A stretch of 64,000 nt of DNA from Leptospira kmetyi serovar Malaysia str. Bejo-Iso9 (GCF_000243735.2 NZ_AHMP02000003.1:769001-833000); one strand, 5' to 3'; numbered from the stretch's first letter, positions 42,743-63,259 are shown. Numbers and translations are program-made. Notes: generated by a model not told the origin, from the letters alone.

Positions 42743-43601
42743 AATCCTCTTTTACGTTGGAAGGACGTTCCACCATTCCCTTTTCCAGTTCGTATTGTTT
42801 TGCGTCCTTTAGAAAAGTTGAATATGCCGAAGAGACCGCGATCACCCAACCCGGAAATCCGTCCAAAAATCCGAACTTAAAAAAGTACGTTTCCATAAAC
42901 TTGGAGAACGGTTTGTAAATCGTTCTTAGGCTCGAGAATTTTTTCCCCTTTCTTTGTCTCGTGTAAGCGACGATCGAAGAGAACTGATTGATCGTATTGA
43001 CCTGATGCGTAAGATCCCGAAAACTATAATGGATGATGTCTCCGTGAATCTTATTTCCCTGTCCTCGAATGCTGATATAATCGTGCGGATTTTCTCCCAC
43101 CCAAACCGCGCTTCCCTTTCGAAAGATCCGATAACGGTATTGAGGATACCAACCGCCGTAACGGATAAATCTTCCCATATGAAAGGTCAGACGCGAAACT
43201 TGAAAACCGTTTACGGCCGGATCGTCCTGTTTTTGTTTGAAGGTAAGAATCGAATTTTTGAGTTCGGGCGAAACCCTTTCATCCGCGTCCAAAGAAAGAA
43301 TCCAATCGTATTTGCAAAGCGCGATCGCGTCGTTCTTCTGTTCGATATGACCCTTGAATTTCTGTTTAAAAAATTTCACGGAAGGATAGGACTTGGAAAT
43401 CTTTTCGGTATTGTCCGTGCTGACCGAATCCAAAATCACGATCTCGTCGGCCACGTCCAAACAGGATTCGATGCAGGGACCGATGTTTTTTTCTTCGTTG
43501 TATGTTATGATTGCGACCGAAAGTTTGATTCCCGATGTGGAATCGGGGGTTTGCGTTTTTTTTGCTGTCTTCTTTTTCTTGGTTGGAATTGATTTTCCCA
43601 T
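42729..43601 (-). CDS. Family 2 glycosyltransferase (WaaE/KdtX-like)
   Basis: A 290-residue GT-A enzyme. After a lysine-rich start, LSVAIITYNEEKNIGPCIESCLDVADEIVILDSVSTDNT (27-65) gives the nucleotide-sugar site and WILSLDADERVSPEL (95-109) the DxD metal motif; GGWYPQYRYRIFRKG (148-162) is typical of the WaaE-type group that adds glucose or another sugar to LPS core. The enzyme is cytoplasmic or peripheral to the membrane. It heads an operon with an unknown gene and gmhA and diverges from an O-antigen-ligase-like gene 74 bp away. Confidence 0.9.
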   Translation of the reverse strand: MGKSIPTKKKKTAKKTQTPDSTSGIKLSVAIITYNEEKNIGPCIESCLDVADEIVILDSVSTDNTEKISKSYPSVKFFKQKFKGHIEQKNDAIALCKYDWILSLDADERVSPELKNSILTFKQKQDDPAVNGFQVSRLTFHMGRFIRYGGWYPQYRYRIFRKGSAVWVGENPHDYISIRGQGNKIHGDIIHYSFRDLTHQVNTINQFSSIVAYTRQRKGKKFSSLRTIYKPFSKFMETYFFKFGFLDGFPGWVIAVSSAYSTFLKDAKQYELEKGMVERPSNVKEDYGRG

Positions 43602-43623
43602 CTGTTCGATTGATTCCCGGAAC

Positions 43624-43654
<31 letters not shown>

Positions 43655-43675
43655 TTTCTCTGTCATTGGTTTTTT

Positions 43676-45799
<2,124 letters not shown>

Positions 45800-45815
45800 A
45801 TACGTCCGAGAATCG

Positions 45816-45903
<88 letters not shown>

Positions 45904-45917
45904 GATTCAAAGTGATG

Positions 45918-46000
<83 letters not shown>

Positions 46001-46039
46001 GATTTTAAGGGAAAGATCAGTGTCAATAGAAAAGTCTTT

Positions 46040-46477
<438 letters not shown>

Positions 46478-46966
46478 ATGGCTAATACATTCAGTTTTTA
46501 GAATATAAAATCCTTTTTCAAATTTTTAAACTTCGCCGTCTTCGTTTTTTAAAATTTGCGAGAATCGCTTCCACATCTTAGGTTCAATCGCTCTCGCTTT
46601 CGGCTTCGAAATTGCAGACTCAATCGCATTCGGTTTTGGGATCGCAAACTCAATCAAATTTAGATTCAAGACTTAACAATCCGTTTGAAACGTAGCTTCG
46701 CAAATCTCAAAGAAAACAGATTCGATTTTTATCTCAGCAATTTTTTCTCGCGCATTCCCCAAAAACAAACCTCTTCAGTTTATACCCAACTCACCAGATT
46801 TAAACCCTGAACTTCAGAGCGCATGATAGACAATTCATTCATAAATATTAATTTATAAGTATTGAATGTAATTTTCATAACGGGTCGGTTCGTTTTTCCG
46901 TTTTTTCTTGCGTTAAATCCTCGTATGTACACTGTGAATCACTTTTTATCGGAGGAAAAATCTAAG
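46478..46966. other. AT-rich non-coding region upstream of a split-barrel gene
   Basis: About 490 bases without a supported gene. It contains imperfect direct repeats of roughly 30-36 bases at 46583-46672 (units starting TTCAATCGC / CTCAATCGC / CTCAATCAA), and an AT-rich inverted repeat ATAAAT-ATTA-ATTTAT at 46841-46856. A GGAGGA ribosome site at 46951-46956 serves the ATG at 46967. A longer in-frame reading from 46862 is not supported. Confidence 0.6.
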
Positions 46967-47431
46967 ATGATCACAGAAGAAGAGATGGGAAATCTCTTAG
47001 GACCCTTGTCCATCAGCATAGCCACGCGCGATGGCGAACGAAGACCTCATTTCGCAAGGGGATTTGGAGTTCGTTTGAGCGAAGACCAAAAACGAATGAC
47101 CGTCTTGTTGCCCCAGGTCGTAGCCTCCCATTGTTTGCAGGACATAGAGGACAATCGTCAAATCGCCACTACGGTCGCGCACATGTCCTCCTTTCAAACC
47201 CGACAATTCAAGGGAATGGTATTACAAATCGAAAACTGCACCGAAGAGGACTACGAACTTATGAAAAGCGTTCGAGAGGCCGGAGGAGAAACGAGCACAC
47301 TATTCTTCGGACCGAAGGCGGGAGAAGGATGGAGAAAATACATTCTGAGCCCCGCGCTTGCAATCACGTTCGAATTGAACGAACTTTTCGATCAATCGCC
47401 GGGAGCAAAGGCGGGAGAAAAACTAAAATGA
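46967..47431 (+). CDS. Pyridoxamine 5-phosphate oxidase-like split-barrel protein
   Basis: A 154-residue cytoplasmic protein with a PNPOx-like flavin-binding fold by pattern: PLSISIATRDGERRPHFARGFGVRL (13-37), a MTVLLPQVVASHCLQDIEDNRQIATTVAHM stretch typical of the FMN-barrel core, and a strand QFKGMVLQIE. The exact cofactor (FMN, F420, haem) is not readable. The ATG 46967 has a clear GGAGGA site. The stop codon overlaps the next split-barrel gene (ATGA), and an adenylate cyclase gene follows that one, so the three form a coupled unit. Confidence 0.78.
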   Translation: MITEEEMGNLLGPLSISIATRDGERRPHFARGFGVRLSEDQKRMTVLLPQVVASHCLQDIEDNRQIATTVAHMSSFQTRQFKGMVLQIENCTEEDYELMKSVREAGGETSTLFFGPKAGEGWRKYILSPALAITFELNELFDQSPGAKAGEKLK

Positions 47432-47832
47432 TACCAGAAAATCTACAACCCTGTCTGCAAGGAATCGTTCCCAGCATCATGGTGACTTCTTCCACGGAAG
47501 GAATTCCGAACGCTACGATCGTGAGCCAAGTGTATCAAGTGGACGATACTCACGTCGCGATATCGAATCAATTCTTCGGCAAAACGCATATCAATTCCGT
47601 GGAAAACAAATACGCGATGCTCCAAGTCCTCAATCCGGAAACCTTGGAACCTTGGATCATGGAAATTTATTATCAAAGAACCGAAACCGAAGGCGATCTA
47701 TTCGACGCGATGGAAATGCAGTTGGACGCGATCGCTTCCATGTCGGGGATGAGCGAAATTTTCAAACTCAAGGCCGCCGATATTTTCGAAGTTCGTTCGG
47801 CGCGGATTCTTTCGGAAGCAAAGGAAGAATAA
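47428..47832 (+). CDS. Second split-barrel protein of the FMN-binding pyridoxamine oxidase-like kind
   Basis: A 134-residue protein beginning at ATG 47428. The sequence LQGIVPSIMVTSSTEGIPNATIVSQVYQVDDTHVAIS (9-45) followed by INSVENKYAMLQVLNPETL fits the same fold as its neighbour but is not closely similar to it, so this is a pair of different paralogues, perhaps a heterodimer. A Met-rich end (MEMQLDAIASMSGMSEI) is distinctive. It overlaps the preceding gene by four bases and is one base from the cyclase gene. Confidence 0.75.
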   Translation: MIPENLQPCLQGIVPSIMVTSSTEGIPNATIVSQVYQVDDTHVAISNQFFGKTHINSVENKYAMLQVLNPETLEPWIMEIYYQRTETEGDLFDAMEMQLDAIASMSGMSEIFKLKAADIFEVRSARILSEAKEE

Positions 47833-47833
47833 C

Positions 47834-49108
47834 GTGTCAACCGACTTGGAAATCGAAGCATTCAAAAAGCAGTTTATTGAAAACCAAAAAGGAATCGAGG
47901 AACTCAACCAAAAGCTGAATCGAAAAACACGGGAAGTGGAAATCATCCAATCGATTTCCACCGAGATTCTCAACACGTTGGACCTGGATCTGATTTTCGA
48001 AAGAATCATGAAGGTCATGGACGAGGTTTTCGGGTTCAAACACGCGATGATTCTTATGGGAGAAGAGAATTCGGAACTTCTAAAAGTCGTCGCCAGCCGG
48101 GGTTACGAACAAAGCGGGATCGGTGCGACCGTAGAATTCGGAAAAGGAGTGATCGGCGTAGTCGCGAAAAAAAGAAAAATTATGCGTATGGTAGGAATCA
48201 GCACGCAGATGCGTTATGCGGAACAGATCGGGCAATCCATGGGAATGGAGGAAAAGAAGATCGAACTTCCCGGACTCAAAGACGCCAAAAGTCAGATCGC
48301 GATTCCGCTTCTCGTGAAGGAAAAACTGCTCGGCGTTTTTGCGGTGGAGAGCGAGGAGATCAACGCGTTTAAACTTCTGGACGAAATGATTCTGAGCATA
48401 GTCGGAAATCAGATCGCGGTAGCGATCGAAAACGCCGCGGCCTATCACACACAACAACAATTATCCGAAGCTTACAGTCGATTCGTTCCGAAAGAATTTC
48501 TTTCCATACTGAGCAAGAAGTCGATTTTAGAAACCCAACTCGCCGATCAAACCGAAGGTTTGATGACCGTTATGTTTTCGGATATTCGCGGATTTACGAC
48601 CCTTTCCGAAAAGATGACTCCGAACGAAAACTTTCGTTTTATCAACGATTATCTCGGGATGATCGCGCCCTTAATCAAAGAACATTCCGGATTTATCGAT
48701 AAGTTTATCGGAGACGCGATTATGGCGATCTTTCCGTCGAGGGCCGAAGACGCGGTCGAAGCCTCACTTGCGATGATGCGCGCTCTAAAAAAGTTCAATC
48801 GGATGCGGGAAGAACAAGGTCAGGATCCGATCGATATCGGAATCGGAATTCATACGGGTCATCTTATGTTGGGAATCATCGGTCATGAAAATCGTATGGA
48901 AGGAACGGTGATCGGAGACAGCGTGAACTTGGCCTCTCGGATCGAAGGTCTGACGAAACAATATCAATGTTCGATCATCGCGAGCGAGGTAACGATCGCT
49001 TCCTTGAAGAACCCCGAAACGTTCAGTCACTTCTTTTTAGACGAGGTGACCGTAAAGGGCAAGTCGCAGGCAGTGAAGGTTTATAAAATCGAAAATCCTC
49101 CGGAATAG
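47834..49108 (+). CDS. GAF-domain class III adenylate cyclase
   Basis: A 424-residue soluble signalling enzyme starting at GTG 47834, one base after the previous stop. A coiled coil (10-40) leads to a GAF domain (about 45-205) and a class III cyclase domain (about 240-420). Key residues are present: metal-binding Asp250 (FSDIRGFT) and Asp294 (IGDAIMAIF), adenine-specifying Lys290 and Asp362 (VIGDSVNLASR), and transition-state Asn365 and Arg369, so it should make cAMP. The GAF ligand is unknown; coupling to two flavin-fold proteins suggests that one of them supplies the signal, which is inference. Confidence 0.9.
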   Translation: MSTDLEIEAFKKQFIENQKGIEELNQKLNRKTREVEIIQSISTEILNTLDLDLIFERIMKVMDEVFGFKHAMILMGEENSELLKVVASRGYEQSGIGATVEFGKGVIGVVAKKRKIMRMVGISTQMRYAEQIGQSMGMEEKKIELPGLKDAKSQIAIPLLVKEKLLGVFAVESEEINAFKLLDEMILSIVGNQIAVAIENAAAYHTQQQLSEAYSRFVPKEFLSILSKKSILETQLADQTEGLMTVMFSDIRGFTTLSEKMTPNENFRFINDYLGMIAPLIKEHSGFIDKFIGDAIMAIFPSRAEDAVEASLAMMRALKKFNRMREEQGQDPIDIGIGIHTGHLMLGIIGHENRMEGTVIGDSVNLASRIEGLTKQYQCSIIASEVTIASLKNPETFSHFFLDEVTVKGKSQAVKVYKIENPPE

Positions 49109-49253
49109 AATCTGCAACAAAATACCACGAGGAAACCTGAAAATCCGTTTCATCATTAAAAATGAAAGAATTCGATTTCGGATAAAAGAACCGTTCGTTT
49201 TTAGGTTTTCGAAAACGAAGGAAATATAATAGAATCGGAATATTCTATTTTCA

Positions 49254-51065
<1,812 letters not shown>

Positions 51066-51160
51066 TCCACCCCTCTTTGGGTCTTTGATAAGGATTCGGA
51101 ACGGGAAAAAGAATTTTCGCTGTGGAGAGATCGAAAAGTCTGGTCATCAAGGAACCATCC

Positions 51161-51562
<402 letters not shown>

Positions 51563-51579
51563 ACGGATTTTAAACCGAC

Positions 51580-51846
<267 letters not shown>

Positions 51847-51878
51847 GACGAGGAGCGACTCATTTGAGTTTTCAAACG

Positions 51879-51894
51879 GTAGGAGTTCCTACAA
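51879..51894. repeat. Short palindromic element of the GTNGGAACTCCNAC family
   Basis: GTAGGAGTTCCTACAA: the first 14 bases are nearly self-complementary (GTAGGA/TCCTAC). It matches the end motifs of the ~160 bp repeats at 33822 and 52788, in opposite central orientation. It lies in the 142 bp gap after the SemiSWEET gene. Confidence 0.7.
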
Positions 51895-51988
51895 GTTTGC
51901 GGCTATATTTAGAATTTTTGAAAATAGATTTTTAAAGAACGAGAAATCCAGTATGAATTTCACATTCACACTGGATTCAAAGATAAGA

Positions 51989-52615
51989 TTATTTTACGAT
52001 AGAAGCCCACTCGGACTCAGCAAAGACCTCTTTTGCTTTTGCTAAGAAGTTTTGTTTTCCTGCGTCATTCAACTCAGCCTTATCCAGCCAAGAAGCATAT
52101 AATAACGCTCTTGAAAAATCACCACCGTTACTGGAGATCAATTTCTGATCACGATTCGCCTTATCCACTTTTCCCCAAGCTACATCTTCTTGGCTTGAAT
52201 TTAAAACGAACTTTCCGCCATAAACCAATTCATTCTTATTCACGGTGATCTTGATCTTTTCAATCGTCTCGGTGTTTAAATAATGGACGACAGGCGTATC
52301 GTTTTGATTCTGTTTTTCAGCACCGGCCAAAATCACAGTGTAAGTTCCCGGTTCTGCGTTGATCAAATAAACGTAACCGTTCGCCGCGAAGTTGCTCGGA
52401 ATTACTTTTGCGACGGATTTTTTATCCTTTGGATTTGCGAGCTTTACAAACAGAACATCGGATGCGTCTTTTGTAAAGAATGCGATAGGTGCTTGTAGAG
52501 AGATAGAAACCGCGAGAATAGAAAGATCGGACGATGCCTTCTTTTTAAGCGATTCAGGCAAAGATACACAGCCGAGCGTACCGATTAAAGCTAAAATGGA
52601 AATGATTTGTTTCAT
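51989..52615 (-). CDS. Hypothetical lipoprotein
   Basis: A 208-residue protein with a lipoprotein signal peptide ending LGTLGC (Cys16). The mature part begins with a Ser/Leu-rich strand set (DLSILAVSISLQAPIAFFTKDASDVLFVKL) and looks like an immunoglobulin-like or similar beta fold; GYVYLINAEPGTYTVILAGAE (about 75-95) is typical of carboxypeptidase-regulatory-like folds. The C-terminal 60 residues are helical. No function assigned. It is isolated, with a repeat-containing region upstream. Confidence 0.72.
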   Translation of the reverse strand: MKQIISILALIGTLGCVSLPESLKKKASSDLSILAVSISLQAPIAFFTKDASDVLFVKLANPKDKKSVAKVIPSNFAANGYVYLINAEPGTYTVILAGAEKQNQNDTPVVHYLNTETIEKIKITVNKNELVYGGKFVLNSSQEDVAWGKVDKANRDQKLISSNGGDFSRALLYASWLDKAELNDAGKQNFLAKAKEVFAESEWASIVK

Positions 52616-52787
52616 AGTTTCCTTTAGAATATTTTAAAATTTAAATACAGATTTAGAGCAGTATTCTTTTTTTCAAATAGAATTCACGGTTTGATGCACA
52701 AAACGAGTAGGATTTTAGACAATTTGAGAATATATTCATTCCTCTTAGGAAGAAAGCAGATAACGTAGATTTTCAAAGCAGCCACCC

Positions 52788-52947
52788 GTCGAAACTCCTA
52801 CAAATTCTTCCGTAAAACTTTCTCCGCCCCTCCCTGTTTTGGGTGGGGGGTGAGGTGGTGGGAATTTCCGAACGAATTTCCTATATCAGAAATTCATACT
52901 ATTCGCAAGCAACTTTTTCGTTGCGCGTGTTGTCGGAACTCCGACAA
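52788..52947. repeat. Dispersed ~160 bp intergenic repeat, copy 2
   Basis: Starts with GTCGAAACTCCTACAA (52788-52803) and ends with GTCGGAACTCCGACAA (52932-52947). Shared with copy 1 at 33822: TTCCGTAAAAC, the C-rich/G-rich hairpin core, GGTGAGGTGGTGGGAATTTC, and a TATATCAG stretch before the right end. Same orientation and almost the same length. It occupies the middle of the 426 bp gap 52616-53041, which otherwise holds only a terminator. Confidence 0.85.
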
Positions 52948-52972
52948 AGTCTGAACCCTTCTTTCCTAAAAC

Positions 52973-53014
52973 AAAAAAGCCCCGACTTCGTTTAACAAAA
53001 CGAAACCGGGGCTT
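52973..53014 (-). terminator. Rho-independent terminator of the FecR lipoprotein gene
   Basis: AAGCCCCG (52977-52984) pairs with CGGGGCTT (53007-53014), with an inner TTCGTTT/AAACGAA stem after a two-base mismatch. Read on the minus strand the stem is followed by a run of six T (complement of 52973-52978). It lies 28 bases after the stop codon of the FecR gene, in the right direction. Confidence 0.9.
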
Positions 53015-53041
53015 TCGAAAGAAAATTTAACTTCAGTACGA

Positions 53042-53971
53042 TTACTGAGGTTTCACCTGATCTTTGAGAGATTTTCTGGAATTTTCAAGAGCTTCCTTAT
53101 CCTTATCGATACCGGCCTTGATGTTTTTCTTTTCTTCGTCCGCAGCGTTTTTGATGGCTTCTTTTTCGGCCTTGCCGGATTCTTTCACCTCGTCGATCAT
53201 TTTACGATTTTCTTCCTTCGTAGAATTGATCAATTCTTGGTTTCTTTGTTTTTGTTCTTCCAGACCTTGAAGAATTCTTTCCTTGTTCTCTTTGAAGTCC
53301 TTCAGAATTTCTTCGATTCTTTGTCTTTGTTCTTCCGTTACGGATTGAACGGTAGCAGCGTCTTCTTGAAGTTCTTTCAGCTCCTCTTCGGAGAGTTTTT
53401 CCTCTTTCTGATTTTTACCGTCGGAAACGACTTTTTCACCCGCGTCGGCGGTGTTGGTTTGATCCGGATTGTCGTTGTCGGTAACTTCTACGCTTCCGTC
53501 GGAAACCAAGGTTTCGGTTTTGTTACCTTCCACTTCCACCTGGAAATCCGTTCCGCGAACCGCCGCCGTGGAAGTAGGAGTACTGACTCTAAACCCGGAA
53601 GACTTGTTCAGCTTCGTTCCGACCTTGGAAAAAATCTTTCCTTTGTTTAAGCTGATATCCGAATAGATCTCCGCGTTTTTAGAATCCACATAAATCTTGT
53701 TCAGAGTCAGGCTCGTATTTTCCTTAACACGGATTACGACACCGTCCATCAATTGGATGTCCGCATAAGAATCCTTAGCCGTTTCGATCTTATCCTCGGG
53801 AAGAATAAACTCCGAAAGACCTACTTTCTTTTCTTTTCCGGTTTTATCCGAAAGTTTAACGGTTCCTTTGATAAAGGTAAAAACCCCTCCCTGGAGGTCT
53901 TCTTTTTTGGATTTTCCACAGTCGATTGCGAATAAGACGATCAATGCAAGGCACAAACCTTTTTGAATCAT
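53042..53971 (-). CDS. FecR-domain lipoprotein with long charged C-terminal coiled coil (LipL45-like)
   Basis: About 309 residues from ATG 53971, which has a GGGAG site; an in-frame ATG at 53989 adds six residues. The signal peptide ends at a Cys in FAIDCGKSKK. The FecR domain spans about 30-150, with the typical SGFRVSTPTSTAAVRGTDF segment. From about residue 185 the chain is nearly all Glu, Lys, Gln and Asn in heptad order, a coiled coil of ~125 residues. LipL45 and related leptospiral lipoproteins share the FecR-lipoprotein plan; whether this is an orthologue cannot be judged without a search. Confidence 0.85.
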   Translation of the reverse strand: MIQKGLCLALIVLFAIDCGKSKKEDLQGGVFTFIKGTVKLSDKTGKEKKVGLSEFILPEDKIETAKDSYADIQLMDGVVIRVKENTSLTLNKIYVDSKNAEIYSDISLNKGKIFSKVGTKLNKSSGFRVSTPTSTAAVRGTDFQVEVEGNKTETLVSDGSVEVTDNDNPDQTNTADAGEKVVSDGKNQKEEKLSEEELKELQEDAATVQSVTEEQRQRIEEILKDFKENKERILQGLEEQKQRNQELINSTKEENRKMIDEVKESGKAEKEAIKNAADEEKKNIKAGIDKDKEALENSRKSLKDQVKPQ

Positions 53972-54221
53972 TCTGGTTCTCCCGTTCATAAATTCTTTCC
54001 GGGCAAGGTAGCATGAAATTTATTTCAAGTCCACAGTTTTCCCTAATTCGAATTCGGTAAGTTGTAGCGATTCTTCGCAAAACCGGAAAGAAAAGAAATC
54101 GCGACCTTCCCCAGGCGAGGCGGAACCTAAGAAAAGGACTTGCCGTCTAAGAAGTGATTAGAAAATTGATCTTGGAACCTGTTTTTTAAGCGACCGGGAG
54201 AACCAACCCAGGAGAATCGAG

Positions 54222-54447
<226 letters not shown>

Positions 54448-54500
54448 TTTCCTTCAGATAAACGATCTTCGGCGTTTCCGTCGAAGACGACGTTTTTACG

Positions 54501-54524
54501 AAGCGGCCTAGAGCCGCTTTTTTT
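54501..54524 (+). terminator. Rho-independent terminator after the ferredoxin gene
   Basis: AAGCGGC (54501-54507), CTAGA, GCCGCTT (54513-54519) and then T through 54524. A second, weaker hairpin (AACG..CTTCG with CGAAG..CGTT, 54461-54496) precedes it. The stem could also serve fliM on the other strand, where a run of A before it reads as T, but the T-tract on the plus strand is the better fit. Confidence 0.88.
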
Positions 54525-54608
54525 ATATCTAAATTCTTCCTAAAACCGCGATCACGATCCTTGCGGTCATCACGAGCGCTTTCCCTCAGGGAAGAATTTT
54601 TACTTCGA

Positions 54609-56611
<2,003 letters not shown>

Positions 56612-56668
56612 TCTGGTTTATTTTCGGCAAATTCTCCTAAAACCCGCGAAAAAATACGGATTTTTAGA

Positions 56669-57294
56669 TCAGCCCGGAGCCTTTGCGTCCTCGATGATCA
56701 TCTCGGAAATTCGGATCAATCGTTTGAGAATGGGTTCCACCTTTTCATAATCTCCGTAACAGGAGATCAGTTTTTCCATCGGAGGTTGAATCAAAGAAAT
56801 CGCCTTTGAGGAAAGAATCAGAGCGGCTAAATTGTCTTCGTTTAACAAATTCAAGGATTCAAGTTCGGTTAAGAATCGGTTGATTTCCTTGATGAGCGCC
56901 TCGTCTCCGATGTCGTTTTTTTCGAAAAAGGATTCAATTTTTAGAATATAGTCCGTAAGAACCTGTTTGATTCTCGCCTCGTCGTCGGTCGGTCTTCTTT
57001 TTGCGGTCAAAGAATTGATCGTTCCGTATCTCGACATCGCTACTTCGTAGAACGAATGTACTTCCTGACGTTTGGAATGAATGATCCGAAAGAGTTTGAT
57101 GATTCCTACGAGGCGATCGGGAAGATTCTTCCCTTCGCTCGTTTCCAAAATCGCGGTTCTGGATTCCTGATCGTGCGCGGGAAGTACGGACAAGCGGTCG
57201 AGAATACGGCTCGTGCTGGAACCGGAAGAATAACTTGCCAGTTCCTTTACGACCGCGAGATAAATTCCCGCCTGAGCCTTGTCCGGTAAGGCGG

Positions 57295-57298
<4 letters not shown>
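56669..57298 (-). CDS. Hypothetical helical protein
   Basis: A 209-residue, predominantly helical protein without signal peptide or membrane segment. The regions LVGIIKLFRIIHSKRQEVHSFY (about 62-83) and KEINRFLTELESLNLLNEDNLAALIL look like helical bundles. Family not recognised. It overlaps the cyclophilin gene by four bases on the same strand (ATGA), and a 57 bp gap separates it from the exported-protein gene downstream. Probably cytoplasmic. Confidence 0.68.
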
Positions 57299-59579
<2,281 letters not shown>

Positions 59580-59605
59580 GACGATCTTTGCCAGATTATT
59601 TTCGA

Positions 59606-60043
59606 TTATTCTTTCTGATACTCTTCTTCCAAATCGTGAATCCAGTTTTTTAAAACTTCCAATTCATCCTTGGTGATCTTTGCGGAAGGATGTAAAAGAA
59701 CGTAATCGCTCGGAGGCATTTCTCCTTCTTCCAGAGTTTCTAAAATCGAATCGCCCTTGTGGGATTTTTCCTTTTTGGTCAATTCTCCCCAGTCGGAAAA
59801 ATTGAGTTCCGCCTTTCCCTCGTCGACGTGATGAAATAGATACGCGTTCACCGGAAAAATTTTGGAATACCAGGGCCAGACGGTGAGATCGGAATGACAA
59901 TCGTAACAGGATTTTCTCAATATTTTTTTGACTTCTTCGGAGGTTTGGATTTCGTTTTGATTTTTTCCTTCGGGAGGTTTGAGAGGAAGGAATTGAAGAA
60001 GCAATAGCGCCGCGGCGAACGAGATGAGAATTTTCTTTTTCAT
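59606..60043 (-). CDS. Haem-binding-domain protein (CxxCH)
   Basis: A 145-residue exported protein: an N-terminal signal or anchor ([17 protein letters not shown]), then a single CYDCH haem motif (Cys45, Cys48, His49), followed by [30 protein letters not shown] (55-84) and [18 protein letters not shown] near 105-122 with the MPP methionine region. This follows the pattern of the haem_bd family of small c-type cytochromes. It probably carries electrons or binds haem in the periplasm. It precedes argH on the same strand by 26 bases. Confidence 0.85.
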   Translation of the reverse strand: MKKKILISFAAALLLLQFLPLKPPEGKNQNEIQTSEEVKKILRKSCYDCHSDLTVWPWYSKIFPVNAYLFHHVDEGKAELNFSDWGELTKKEKSHKGDSILETLEEGEMPPSDYVLLHPSAKITKDELEVLKNWIHDLEEEYQKE

Positions 60044-60067
60044 GTCTTACTTGGATAGTTCAAACGG

Positions 60068-60103
<36 letters not shown>

Positions 60104-60104
60104 C

Positions 60105-60135
<31 letters not shown>

Positions 60136-60145
60136 GGGAGAATGC

Positions 60146-60617
<472 letters not shown>

Positions 60618-60646
60618 TTCTGATTTTAAAATAAAAAGGAGATACT

Positions 60647-61594
<948 letters not shown>

Positions 61595-61595
61595 G

Positions 61596-62528
<933 letters not shown>

Positions 62529-62549
62529 AATTCGTTTTAGGGAGAAGTG

Positions 62550-62578
62550 CGGAGGTTTTGTTTCAAGACAAACCTCCG
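62550..62578. other. Hairpin after the SPFH pair
   Basis: CGGAGGTTT (62550-62558) and AAACCTCCG (62570-62578) pair perfectly over 9 bp with 11 bases between (an inner TGT/ACA can extend it). It begins 22 bases after the SPFH stop, as a terminator would, but no T-tract follows; instead three GTGGGAACTC elements follow at once. Probably a transcript-end structure or part of the repeat. Confidence 0.5.
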
Positions 62579-62579
62579 T

Positions 62580-62702
62580 GTGGGAACTCATACGCGGTCC
62601 AGATCTGCAGAAGTCGCCTAGGTTTTCAGGAATTTGTGGGAACTCTTACAAGGAACGTGAACTCGAAAATTTTCCCGACAAAGATTGTGGGAACTCATAC
62701 AA
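62580..62702. repeat. Three tandem-spaced copies of the GTGGGAACTCNTAC element
   Basis: GTGGGAACTCATAC (62580-62593), GTGGGAACTCTTACAA (62636-62651) and GTGGGAACTCATACAA (62687-62702), spaced 56 and 51 bases apart in the same orientation, in the gap between the convergent SPFH and fliN genes. They match the ends of the ~160 bp repeats. The spacer sequences differ. Apparent plus-strand frames through here that read CGNSY repeatedly are a by-product of these copies. Confidence 0.8.
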
Positions 62703-62718
62703 AATCAAAGACGACGAC

Positions 62719-63243
62719 TCAAAGTCTTCTGCTTTGTTCCACGATCTCCGTGATCTGAATTCCGTAAAAATCGTCCATAGCCACGAGTTTACCTCTTCCG
62801 ACCAAACGACCGTTGGCAAGAATATCTAAATCTTCACCGACATTCTTATCCAATTCTACGACGACGCCCTCGTTCAGACCGTTTACGTCCTTGATATACA
62901 TGTTCGTTCTTCCCAACTCCACCGTAAGAGCCAGGTTTACGTCCATCAGCAAATTTAAGTTTGTGGATTGTGTCGGAGAAGATTGTCTAGAAGACGGTCT
63001 TGGTGCGGACGGAGCGGGAGTAGAAGATGGTCCAAGCGCCGCGGAAATATCCGCAAACGAAGGAGCGTCGCCACCGGCTCCTCCGCCACCACCGGCCGGA
63101 GCATCGCCCCCGCCGCCCAGCAAAGAATCCAATTCTCCACTGAGATTAAAATCGGATCCGCTTCCGGCTCCCGGTGCGGCGTCACCTCCGCCTCCCGTCA
63201 ACAGAGCGTCTATGTCTTCTTGTGAGAGCGAACCTTCACCCAT
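62719..63243 (-). CDS. fliN: Flagellar motor switch protein FliN with FliM-like N-terminal peptide
   Basis: A 174-residue FliN. The C-terminal SpoA domain (about 95-172: NLLMDVNLALTVELGRTNMYIKDVNGLNEGVVVELD and ANGRLVGRGKLVAMDDFYGIQITEI) is standard for FliN and would complete the C-ring with FliM. Before it come a Gly/Ala/Pro/Ser-rich linker (about 16-92) and an N-terminal LSQEDIDALL (6-15), almost the same as the CheY-binding peptide of FliM (LSQDEIDALL), a feature otherwise typical of FliY. ATG 63243 is preceded by an AAGGAGAATG-type site. Confidence 0.93.
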   Translation of the reverse strand: MGEGSLSQEDIDALLTGGGGDAAPGAGSGSDFNLSGELDSLLGGGGDAPAGGGGGAGGDAPSFADISAALGPSSTPAPSAPRPSSRQSSPTQSTNLNLLMDVNLALTVELGRTNMYIKDVNGLNEGVVVELDKNVGEDLDILANGRLVGRGKLVAMDDFYGIQITEIVEQSRRL

Positions 63244-63259
63244 TTTTCATTCTCCTTCG

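Noticed and set aside
47131..47427. Long start for the second split-barrel gene
   Set aside because: The extra 99 codons lie wholly inside the first split-barrel gene in another frame and show no homology.
62580..62702. A CRISPR-like array (three similar repeats with ~36-41 base spacers)
   Set aside because: Repeats are only 14-16 bases, the same motif is scattered singly elsewhere in the window, and there are no cas genes.
62558..62829. Small plus-strand frames with repeated CGNSY
   Set aside because: They are produced by the three GTGGGAACTC elements and then run antisense into fliN; no ribosome site.
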